Part shown: piece after piece, positions 13,078 to 24,600 of the stretch
Layout of the letters: each line of letters starts with the position of its first letter
How positions within the stretch are numbered: the first letter of the stretch is position 1
Made by a program: the position numbers and the translations under genes
The notes under the pieces: generated by a model
Told to the model about the DNA's origin: nothing
Seen by the model: only the letters and a program-made list of their open reading frames with translations
Databases searched by the model: none
Source of the DNA: Phoronis australis
Lineage: Eukaryota > Phoronida > Phoronidae
Reading direction: 5' to 3'
NCBI GenBank assembly: GCA_002633005.1
Contig: NMRA01000111.1
Span: 738,656-802,655 of the forward strand
DNA: 64,000 nt

Positions 13078-13391
13078 CAGGAAGTGATGTCACAAACGGG
13101 AGTCTCGTGACCCCTGGTGGTTTAAAATAAAAACATTTGTCCACACTGAACCGAAGACGAATCGCCGATCCACTACGGTCTCTTGGGTAAAATTTGAATT
13201 TGGTTTCAAGAGCATCTCTCCAAAAAAACACTGTTATTCGCCGGTCTTCTCCAAGTGCAGCGAGAGCTGTAGGAAGCAGGGGAATGTGCCCCCATAATTT
13301 GCAGACGTCAAGGTTGAACATTGAGAACCCGAGTGCGTTGGCCGACAAGTTGATTCCGGACTCGGCGGGCCCAGTAGGTCTAAGCTGGTTC
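13078..13391 (-). CDS. Possible isolated exon, unidentified
   Basis: A minus-strand open stretch of 104 codons lies between an acceptor (CTTGCCTCAACTTAG, exon starts 13391) and a donor (CTTCCTG|GTGAAAG, ends 13078). It is richer in G+C than its surroundings and reads as plausible protein (for example LWGHIPLLPTALAALGEDRR and ITVFFWRDALETKFKF). No partner exon with a compatible phase was found on either side within several kb, and no family is recognised. It may be one exon of a gene with long introns, or chance. Confidence 0.25.
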
Positions 13392-15674
13392 CTAAGTTGA
13401 GGCAAGGGTCACGGTCACAGCAAAACATAAAGAGAGGAAATTCAAGAGAACTTTGCCAATTATCAGTGCTTCTTTTATCCTTAAAGTGTGCCCCATTTTT
13501 TGCAGCGTAGATCATGTATTCAATACAAAAAAGTGGAATAACTTTTAAGCATATAACTCTTGGTGATATTCACAAGTTCACCGGGACTTCTTGAACTTGA
13601 ATTCACTTGAGACGACATATCTGGAAATGGATAATTGATGGAGTCATCTGTCGACGTTATCTTTTTTCGTTTTTTTTTTTCGGAATTATAAATCACTTGG
13701 TAAAAACTCAGAAGTTGACAGATGTCCATCACAACTGCATGACAATTGCTATTTCCTCTTTTTTGAAATTATATATCATTTCATTTATAGGGGCTAGCCA
13801 TTGGAGAGGGCCAATTGAGAGCATCCATGGGACACTTTTTTCGCATTTTATTATTGACAACTAATTCTTAAAGAGCCGCCCTCTGAGAAAGGGCCGTCCC
13901 GGCCACTGCATTGGATCAAGTTCTCAAATTTGATTCCTGAAGTTTGTGAAATCGTACAACCTTTTGTGTTTTAAATGCCATGTCTTGGAGGGTCACACGA
14001 TGAATAACCGTCTCTTTGCCATTTGTTTACGACGATTTTTTGCCCGAAGGTCCCCTTCCCAACGAGGATCATCCATTAAGGGCGGGCAACCTGCGGACCA
14101 ATTGTCCTCACCTATCCCCTTTACTCCAGTACTTTCAATTCCTCACGAGGCTTTAAGATTCCAAATTCACCTAAAATGTAAAAAAAAACGTGCTAAGCAT
14201 AGGAGTAATAAAACATCCGCCCTTCATTACAACCAAAAATGACCGCTATCGAAAACGATGGAAGTTTGCCGTGAAGAACTTGAAGATCACCGTATTGTGA
14301 ACTGGTTTTATAATTCTATAGAATACATATCGAAGCTTTTTTCCATAATATTCTGTGAGTTGTTTGTTTGAAACTCGCTAGTCACGTCGAACATGTGGTC
14401 AGGGGTACTATTTTTTTATGACCGAAATCTAACAGGCTAGACTACTCAAAGTACTATGCAGTACTTGAATTGTATAAGCGGAGATTTCAACGGCGGATCT
14501 TTGGAGATTAAGCTTAATGAACATACAAACCAGGCGCAATAAATATCTTTGCAACAAGCAAAATGCACGTTAACACAACCCTTCCGTGTTCCCCGGCTGC
14601 TCGGGCATTAATTGCCTAATAGTATTCTGTTTTGGTGAACAACGAATTTGTTAGTTTCTGATTTACCAGTGTATCTACGAGAACCGACTGATTAGTAGAA
14701 ATTTTTGACTATTAATAGGTAATCAATTACAACGATAGGATTATATTGATTTTCCGTTACCTACAGAAACATCGAAACCACCAGCGACTCGATTGGATTG
14801 GTCAAGTCTAGAATTGCGAATTAGAGAGCGGCGTTTGACTGTACACATTGCCTCCGAGTTGCCTTACTCGGCCACAGTTGAAAATCGTAGGATGGTGGGG
14901 ATGTTTTTTAATTCCCAAAGCGCTTCAGTTAAGACTTCATCAATAACTACTTAGCATTGCGAAAAGTGGCGCGGTTTAGATTTGTTGAGCTCAACCGTAC
15001 ACTTATGGCGAGGCACGAGGTATTTCGTGGTGTTACGAGAGGTTGCATGTAACACTGCTCTTCATTCGGATTTACAACGAAAAGAAGTATAGCAGCAGAC
15101 ATTCAGTTGACCTGTTTTGTAGACGCAATATATACTCGCGAAAATGCTCTGAAGATCATTACAAGCGAAAGCCCTACAAGATCACACTAGGTCTACTCCG
15201 GAGATTCGTGTGCTCTAGTCGATTGATTGGAAATTTATGAATGTTATAACATAACAGTCGAAATAGTATATGTTGTTCATTGAAATTGTTGCATGTGGTT
15301 GCTGCAACCACAAGCACTGGCAAATCGATGCATTCCACACAGATTACATGTCATCAGCTAAACAAAATAACAAAACGATACTTTCCGCCCCTTTTACCTT
15401 ATCAATAAAAAGAAGACATATATGGGCTTCCAGTGGCCACATCAATTATGAACGCTAGTATTCAAGAATGACCTGAAAAATCAAGTCAAGAGGCAAACGC
15501 AGGCCCGGAGCCAGCCAGCACTGAGCGGGGTGGTTCGAATTTCTAGATAGAGGAACATTTGATATTTTGCAAACGTCAACACTGTAGAGTTTTCGGTAAG
15601 GCCCATTGATGCATCTTAATTAGGGAGATGGGAAATCTGTATACTGAGGCTACATAACGATAGCTCAGCTCTAT

Positions 15675-15732
15675 GCATGGGCGCGGGCGCACCGTAGTGG
15701 GCCATTTTTTTCCAGTGCTGCGCCGCCCATGC
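15675..15732. mobile_element. 58-bp GC-rich palindromic mini-element
   Basis: Bounded by GCATGGGCG and CGCCCATGC inverted ends, with CAGTGCTGCGCCGCCC on the right side. It matches the ends of similar pieces at 15,981-16,029, 29,525-29,588 and 29,612 onward, so a family is present. No coding capacity. Confidence 0.5.
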
Positions 15733-15980
15733 TACATGTATATGATATCCTGAGATGAGACGGAACTTGTAATACCGGAAATGAGGATGCTGTGGCGGTT
15801 GCTCCGGCGCAAAGAATGACAGGACACAAATTCGAATTCAATGTGGTGCAGCAAAAGAACGTTCTCTCGTTACCTCCTGCCAAAACGTCAAACCATCAGG
15901 CACGCTTAAATGAGTGTAACCACTCATTATATGCTCGGACGGAAATTTATTCGGTGAATGCCTGACTAGACGACATTCAC

Positions 15981-16029
15981 GGGCGGCGGGGGGGGGGGGG
16001 NGGGGGGGGGGGGTTATGGTGCGCCGCCC
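15981..16029. mobile_element. GC-rich mini-element with poly-G core and an ambiguous base
   Basis: GGGCGGCG at the left and CGCCGCCC at the right enclose a long G-run that contains an N at 16001. The run length is unreliable. Same end sequences as the element at 15,675. Confidence 0.4.
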
Positions 16030-17639
16030 ATGCATTGTTTATCTGGCGTTATTTTTGCGCGTTGAGTTTCTTACATTGCTGTAAATGGAAACAGCTCACT
16101 ATCAAGATTCTATACTCCGATGACTCACTGCTCCGAAAATAGCTAAACTATATCAGACTCAGGTGTAATTCATACTTTTATATGCAAAAATAAACAGTAC
16201 TTCAGTTATTAGATGCACCTATATATCGAGAACAATGCCCGGGTACTAAAACACTTAGCTTGGATTTCATGCCGTGTAGACAATGACCATAGCTGGTCGG
16301 CAGTACCCGTAGAGACGGGTGGTCAGTGCATGTGGACATGTCCGCATGTCTTAATACGGAAAAATGAGTACGCATGTGCATTTTTAAAAGAGTATGAAGT
16401 AGGAAAATGGATCAATCATGATACATTCAACAAATCCATGTCAATTGCAGCACGCTGAAATTTTTAGGGCCACTGGGCCTCAGAGTCAACGACTAAACCT
16501 TAGTCACCCAAGCCATGGCGGGAACCAGTCGCGCACGCGGGGCCGGGTCGAATCTATAGTTAGTCACGAGGCCACCCTGTCCCTGCCACTCTTCATGGAG
16601 TTAGGGAGTTCCACTCAGATGATGTAGATAGCATTCCAGCCTGATGCATCCTCAATTCTTCAACTATAGCTTAATAGTAGTCTCATGCGGAATCGGTCCG
16701 GGGTCAGTGTAAATCATAGCAATTACGATTCGTTCCAATCCCCAAGATAGTCTTCGCCTATTTCTTGAAAGGACAACCGTACGTGAGGGAGACAGGGCAT
16801 GCTGGTCTGAAAAAACACCCTAGTATGTATTCCCGAGAAAGCAAATCTCATTTGAACGCACGGTCCAATTCCCACTCCCCCACTCATGTCAGTCAAACTG
16901 ACTCGAAGCGGTGGACTGGGCGGGGCACGATCGATCGGATGGCCTTCTGGCACAAAGATAAACGGTTTAAGGGTGAAAATTTCCTGAGGTGTTAAAATTT
17001 TTCCTGACGTGATAGATTATACGTCGTGGCGCGAGAATTTCTGGTTTTCAGTGACTGAGCCCGTTTGCCTCGGAGTTCGTGGCACTCGGCTGACCGACCG
17101 CCTCGTAAAATGCAAACACGCATTTCAAAATAATTTTAAAATATGTCGATGTAATCGACACATTTCGTTTTGCGAGGGAAACCCGCTGAAATTCACGAAG
17201 TTTATAATTGTTTGGAGTTGTTTGTATCGTGTGGGTACACCGGCAGAATGATCATTCCGAAAGTAGCTACATTGCATTGGTTCACTTTATTGCTACAGTG
17301 ACTGTTCCTTTGTTGGTCATGACGTGTCCCGTACTCTTCACTGAAGGAGAACGAATTGTTCAACAATCTGCAGGGATTTTTTGCCTATTGTTGCTCGTTA
17401 TTAAACAATTAGAAGGCAAAAATTGCACGTTGGCGTTTTCGGTAGGCCTAAACTTCTTTGACATTCCTGTTCTTTATAATACCCTCTTTCTCGCACAGGA
17501 ACTTCTTGTATAAATTTTGAGTAACCTTGTGTCCATAGGCTTACACTGACACTGTCACTCACGCACTGCCACTACTACTGCACTGTGGTGGTGGATAGCC
17601 TTGCCCCTTGGATTTGGTGCAAAGCTATATTAACTTAGT

Positions 17640-17950
17640 GTTGTAAAAACACCCATAGACTTTTCTTTGTTCCAAAATGCGGAGAATTATTCAAGAAAAT
17701 GACATTTATTAGATTGTTTTTCACTCAAATGGCTGCTACAATGGGATGAGCAAGGTGAGTGTCAGTTCAGGCTCCCAGATTTTGCACACAGGTGTCCTCA
17801 GCTTCTGATCGTCCCCATATAATATGTAGTGTATTGGGGACGATCAGAAGCTGAGGACGCCTGTGATTTTGCATGCATTCCCGCTTGTCAGTAGCTCTAC
17901 ATATTGATATAAGTTTCACGAGAAGGTGACGAGAAGAACTTCCCAGTTTG
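17640..17950 (+). repeat. Dispersed repeat, copy carrying the palindromic insertion
   Basis: Homologous in order and orientation to 12.18-12.39 kb, interrupted at 17,787-17,865 by the small palindrome. Flanking blocks: GCGGAGAATTAT and CAAGGTGAGTGTCAGTT to its left, TAGCTCTACAT and AGTTTCACGA to its right. Confidence 0.6.
17779..17873. mobile_element. 79-bp near-perfect palindromic insertion with 8-bp target-site duplication
   Basis: Arms 17787-17816 and 17836-17865 are 30 nt each, complementary with one difference (a G-U pair in plus-strand RNA), around a 19-nt loop. Both sides carry ATTTTGCA (17779-17786 and 17866-17873), an 8-bp direct repeat. The related dispersed repeat at 12.18-12.38 kb lacks the palindrome, so it is an insertion. 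An 8-bp duplication is the hAT hallmark. Confidence 0.75.
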
Positions 17951-18688
17951 TGTGAAATTTCAAGGTCTAACAAGCTCAACACAGTGGTACCTAGCTTTAC
18001 TTTTGACGATAATCTTCCTACAGCTGGCTGGCAGGCTAGTCCAGTAAGCAGTGAGAGACCCATAATGATGTGCACCTTACCTGCACACAGTCACAGTACT
18101 TCTGCTTACTGAGGATTTTTGAAAAGAGTGCCTTTCAAAGTGTGCGACATGTACAAAAAGGTCTCGGGATGCTTTCGGATAGCAGTGTGGGGCTCTTTCA
18201 GAAACTCATTGTGTTGGAATTAAAGCACCTTTTATGATTCAGCACTGCATATTGAGTGTTATGCATGAAGAATGGTTGTCCACTGAGATCAAACTTTAAT
18301 GATAGGTAGAGCAACACCACAGGCCTATTTGGAATTTGTTGATTTATTACGAAACGGCATCAGAACCACCAGCACTATGACACACACCATTATCTATACA
18401 AACGCCTGCCATGATGATAATGTTGTTGAGCACTTCAGGGTGCCATGTTTAAGTAGGCGTGTGGTGCATGTGGTTTATAGTTTAACATATGTGAGCATTT
18501 TACAACCACTTGGATCTTAACTCACCATTTCATTACTATAAATCCTGAAAAATCCATATGTCAAAGCAAGTCAATCCTGTAAAGGGTTTGTGGATATAGT
18601 TTAATAAAAAGGATCTGTTACAGTAATTATAATTTGTCTAATCACCGTATTGCAGATATGCTGATGGTACTTTACAGAAGTGTCCACA

Positions 18689-21600
18689 ATGAAGCCATTC
18701 CGCAGCAGGCGCTCGTCATATCGATTGTTAGTGCTGTTTCTTGTAGCAGCTACAGTGTACATAATGTTTCAAGTCTTCTCAGTCAACATCCTCAGTGTGC
18801 ACAACAAACTCGTGCAGAAACATGAAAAACGCAAATACTTTCCGGAAGCAAACTTGGGAGCTAAGAGAGCGCAGAAACACGGACAGGGGGAACATGCCGG
18901 TAATAAAATTCCTGTTCGTGGTGGGAGTATACATACACTGGAGGAATCTGCTAGAAATAGACAAGACATGGCTGATGTTGAAGGGGAACATGAAGATAGG
19001 ACTCATCGGAAGATTTCGCATAATGACAACTTTAAAACATTTCAAAGGACTATGCATGGTGTGCACCCTGATCTACTAAGCAAATACAAGGATACTACTG
19101 GACAATTTCAGTGCCTTCATACAAAAGTAATTATTCTCCATTGGTGGTTGCTTTGTTGTATGAATGAAATGGCGAATGTTTTCAAGCTGATTTCCAAACA
19201 AAACTGAAAAATAAGTAAAAAATCTGCATCAAACTTTCACATTATGAAGGCGTGTATTCGTTCCAGAAGCCTATTGACTTTTGGTGAGATCAACATTAAA
19301 CAGTTTCTGCTGTTATGCCTTAGAAAATAGCAAAATGGTAGACTTCCAAGTAGAAATGCAGTACTGATCATGTGGGTCCAGATACTAACGTCCTCTGGGG
19401 AATGAGAAGGCATTATAAATTTTGTTTAAATCATATTATGTCTAATGTCATACACTGTAAAAGGGTCTTTTCTCAAAGTCGAACCGTTCCCCTATGCCAC
19501 CCATTGAGAAGAAGAGGTACCCCTGGTACAGACGGGTGCCGATATTGTTGCTTGACTTACAAGTCAATTTGAATATCAAGTAAATGTTGTTTTCACTAAG
19601 TAATATTGCTGTTATTACTTATTATATATAAATGTTGCTGTTATTACTTATTATATATAAATGTTGCTGTTATTACTTATTATATATAAATTTTGCTGTT
19701 ATTACTTATTATATATAAATTTTGCTGTTATTACTTATTATATATAAATGTTGCTTTTCAAATGAATTTTCTTAAAAAATGAGTAGAAAATGCAACGCTT
19801 AGTTTTAAAGCTGCATTAGACCCTGTTTAGGTGGCTAAATACTCGAATAGAATTTGTTGTTTTACCCTCATAAATTCCTTACAGTGACAAGATTCCATTC
19901 CTGTTAATAACCCAAGTCTTCTCGTGTGCTAGTTTGTATTGTGTTAATTTATTACACCTTTCACTTAGGAACACATACCTGTGGACCAGGTGAATGATAA
20001 TTACTGTGACTGTGTTGATGGCACTGATGAGCCAGGTACACCTGCCTGCCAAAACAACAGGTAATACGCTTTCATGCCTTGTGCTCTTCGTCTATTTCTA
20101 TTAAATGTTAGTGCTGCTTTTGTGGACATGATCCTTATTGTTATGATTAAAAGAGGAAAGCAATCATTTTGGTGTTATGCTTGGTAAAGTTAGAGATCCC
20201 TGGTTATCTTGGGATCACATTTTCCCTGTTAATATTGAATACTCCTCTGGCATGTATGGAAAAATAGAAAGTGATGTTAACGGCCCGGCAAAGGGTCCAC
20301 ATCTTGGTTCTCCATTCATTTCCACTGTGGGACCAGTATGTCCTACTTCATATTGACCACATTGTGTGCTGACTAACATGGAATTTGTCTCTACAAGATA
20401 ACAAGGGATCACCCTTTTTATTAACGTAACACCAAAAATAGTTGTTTTTCCCTTTAAGACTTTAACTTATTTAGTCACTAAATAATTGATTAAAAGATTT
20501 GTACAAATATGATGTCTTATTCTCATAACACAGTATTTATTATGACTTGTAGGTTTTACTGTGCAATGCAACTCAATCAGCAAAGAGCTGAGTCTCTGAA
20601 ATCGATTCCGGCTTCCTTTGTTAATGATGGAATATGCGATTGCTGCGATGGTTCAGATGAATGGATGGGTAATTTACTACCAGACAACATTCGCATTGAA
20701 AGTGAGTGACTTGTAGTGGTTTCCTTTAGCTTCAAGGTGTGGTGAAGTCGTTGTGTTCTGAAAGCAAATCTTTGACCATGTTCAGAAAAAACATGTAACT
20801 TTGAAAGTGAAGTGCTATGAAAGAACATAGTGTCAAAATTGAAAAAGTATGGTCCTCCCAGGTATAACCTGTACTCCCATACACTATGAAAGTTATTTAC
20901 TTTAAAAAAATCCAGTTTGGGATGGGGAAAATTAATTATTTTATTATGTGCCCACATATTTATATGTAGACTCATTATGCCGTCATCTCCGTCCGTCCGT
21001 CCGGGCGGCGTCCAGCGTCCGCTGCTTTATCTCCAAAACCCTTTGACATACGTTCATGAAATTTGGCACATATGTTCCATTCATGAATGGGATGGCATGT
21101 GCGAACTTTTGGACGGATCTGACTACCGGTGTGCCCCCTAGTGGCAATTTTAGTTTTTTACGCTTACCTTTGTATCTTCAAAAGTCCTGAACGGATTTCC
21201 ATGAAATTTGGTATGTAGGCACGCTATCCTCTTGTTTTCAGATGGATTCGACATAGTTTGCGCCACCTAATGGCCATTTTTCGAGTCTGTTTTTTTGCGT
21301 CCACCCCTCTATCAACCAAACCTCTCAAAGGATGATTGTGAAAATTGGCATGTATATGCTTACTATGTAGAGGACGGTTGACGATGATTTTCAGACGATT
21401 TGGACTACTGTGGCACCTCCTAGTGGCAGTTTTGTTTTTTTTTTGCGCCTATGGCTGTATCTCCTAAACCGTTCACAGGATCTTTACGAAATTTAATAAG
21501 TGTATTTATATTATTTTAACAACAGACGATGACGACTTTTGGACGGATCCGCCTACCAGTGTGCCCCCTAGTGGCAATTTTATTTTTTTACGTTTACCTC

Positions 21601-24600
21601 TGTATCTTCACAAGTCCTTAACGGATTTTCATGAAATTTGGTATATAGGCACCTATTAGTGCGATGACGCTATCCTCCTGTTTTTGGATGGATTCGACCT
21701 AGTTTGCGACACCCAGTGGCCATTTTTACTGTTTTTGAGTCTGTTTTTTGGCGTCCACCCCTCTATCAACCAAACCGCTATAAGTATTATTGTGAAAATT
21801 GGCATGTATGTTCTTACTATGAAGAGGACGGTTGACACTGAATTTCCCATGACTTTGATTACTGTGGCGCCTCCTAGTGGCAGTTTTTTTGCGCCCATGG
21901 CTGTATCTCCCAAACCGTTTGCAGGATCTTTACTAAATTTAGCAAGTGTATTTATGTGATGTTGACAAGGGACGATGACGACTTTAGGATGATTCTGACT
22001 ACGGGTATGCCTCTAGTGGCAATTTTAGTATTTTACATTGACCTCTGTATTTTTATAGGTCTTCAGGTGTATACTTTATGTTACTTTGTGACTATGAAGG
22101 AAAAGTTCCAAGTAGAAATTTGTTTCTGGCATTCTAATGCTGTGCTAATCTCGTATGTTGGTAAATTTGTTTTTAATTCTATGTTTCTGTGGTGCTTTAA
22201 GCAACTGATGTATAAGATGTGCTTGTATTATGAAGATCACTCACATTTTGCCCCTAGCCTATTGAGGAGGCAATGACCATGCCTTTCCATTTTGCAAAGT
22301 ACAACATACTACATATATGCCCTCTACTGGCCACTTGATGGTACCAATAAACAACCCTAGAAGGATACCGTATGCGGCGCAATTGTGGGCGCATTTCAAC
22401 ACTCAGCGTTGCTCTTGTTAAAGATTGGAGCTTATAGAAAATTTTAGAAATGGGTAATATTGGCTGTCCCAAATTCAAGAATTACGATAAAAACTAACAG
22501 CAGTTCTTATAATGGTCAACATTATAAGAACTGCCAATTCAGAATGCAGTGTCCATTATTTTAGAAATATGATCAATGCTAAAACTGACCATGCCCCAGT
22601 CTTCAGAGTCAAGAAAATTTATTGATTTCACCATGAATTTGGGTTGTCCCACATTTTATAGACTTCTACTTCTTGAACTACATAACAATTAAGGTAAAAT
22701 AATGGCTTTTACATTTTTTTGTATGTTGTGAAGATTTTTGGACACTGGTTTTCTCTTGGCTTCTAGAAAGGTGTCCAAATTTTGCTAACCACAGAACATC
22801 GTATCTCAGAAAAGGTTGATCTAATTCATATACATTGTGTTTTTTACACTGTTCTCTAAAATAATGCTACGAATTGTCTTGAACATGTCCCATTTTTGCC
22901 TGAGAACTCAACAAAAATTTGACTTTTCATAGTTTCTATGGAAAAATGTTAAGTAAAAGGAAACCCCAATTTTATTTTGAAACCCATAACATCGTTTTTG
23001 AGACTTCATTTCTTTACATGAAATGAAATTTGGTCATGTCATTGATACCATTGTTTTGCTATGAATACCAGGGTCTTGCCTTTTTTCTAAAGTTTACTAA
23101 AGGCAGGTTGGTAGTCAAAAATCAAATTCTACAGACCTTCTGCTTTCCGAAATTATACTTTTGTTGACCAAGAAGCTAATTTAGTTTTGTTGGTACTAGG
23201 CTAAATACGTTGACTTTTCAACACGGACCTTTATAACCTTAAATGAAGTGCTAAACTTTTTCGTATTGATGTATCTGAACTGGCCCACATGCCCACGCAC
23301 AAATGTACACACATATAGTTAAAACCAAGCAGAGTTCTTACTTGTTAGCTTTCGCTGGATCTTTAACCAACAATCTTTTGATTGTAAGGCTTGTGCTCTG
23401 CCACTAGATCCCATTGTTTCCTGAAGTAGTGCCGTGATGTATTGCTTTCGTTAATTGCCATTTCACTGCGTTTGTGCTTGACTTTTTCTTGTGTTGTAGA
23501 TCCTTCGCGTAAATTCCCAGTCAATCATGCCCCATGTAAAAGCACATGTCAGGAAGTTGCTGACCAAGAAGTCAAGCTACAGAACCTCATTAAGATGGGT
23601 CAAAGGCTGAAGCAGGAATATATCAAAGAAGCTTTTGATAACTCTGTAACAGACAAGGTATTTGATGACACAGATATTGGTGCTCTAGCAAAATGCGTTA
23701 TTTTTGAAATAAATTAGGTAGTGATAAAATGTTGGTCAGGAGCAATGTATTGTCTGATGTACTGGGATGAGCACTGTAAAACACTCAGAACTGTCCCTTT
23801 CAACAAGTTGTGCATTCCTGTTGTCCTGCTACTTTACATGGTTGTGTTGATTAAAGTCAATTGCCGACTGAGAGAGTGGTTTTGTTTCAATGACCATCTT
23901 TTGTAATGCAAACATTTAAGGTTTTTTGTTAATATCTGATGAAGGCTCTGTAATTCATTTATTTCCCAATTGTGAACCTGTGATTTACATTTGCTGCAGC
24001 GGTGTGTCTTTGTCACCTCTTTTTTTCTCACAGCTTGTAAACAGGTATAAAAGTGCTTTAGAATCAGTGTGGTATTAATTGGTACTTGATCTGTTTCTAT
24101 GAATTTTACATTTCCTGTTCTTGAACAACACAACATGCTATTTTCACAAAGACCGAACTCTTTGATTTTGCAAAAACACTTCAGTATCACGAAAACACAA
24201 TATCTTGTTCAGAATAGCTCCGTTTGGTGGTTGCAACAGTTGCACTCTTTTCAGAAATATGGCAGTCAAGGAGAGTACTTCAGATTGAGCCATAGTTGTT
24301 TTGAAATCTACCACGGTGGATTTGAGTATAAAGTCTGTCCCTTTGTGGAAGCAACGCAGACTGAAAATAAAAGGAACCGAAAGAGTCTAGGACATTCCAG
24401 TGTGACATGGCTGAACAAAAGTGAAATGAAAATGACTGGAGGTGACTCACTGCAGTGTCCGGGAGCAATCAGTCGAAGCAGCATTGTAAGGCAAAGTTCT
24501 ATATTTCATAATGTTATTTAATGGTGCTTTCTGGAGTGATTTGAAGCAAATTTTAATCAGTGGACAGAATGCAGCTAAAATATAATCATAAAATACATAT

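Larger units (their letters stand above)
11537..15674. other. Mostly non-coding stretch
   Basis: Contains the dispersed repeat at 12.18 kb and the single exon candidate at 13.08-13.39 kb. A short minus-strand frame ending in a donor at about 12,950 (IRKKLLLTIQVLDDSG) is protein-like but has no acceptor. Nothing else supportable. Confidence 0.4.
16030..18688. other. Upstream region of the glucosidase II beta-like gene
   Basis: Holds the 17.6-17.95 kb dispersed repeat and the palindromic insertion. A non-coding first exon of the downstream gene should lie somewhere here, because an acceptor precedes the start codon; I could not place it. Confidence 0.4.

Noticed and set aside
17208-17513. 101-codon hydrophobic plus-strand frame
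   Set aside because: No homology recognised, no splice or promoter support; hydrophobicity follows from T-rich sequence.
20577-20975. 132-codon minus-strand open frame
   Set aside because: It is the shadow of exon 3 of the glucosidase II beta-like gene plus adjoining intron; the plus-strand frame has the conserved Cys/Asp motif.
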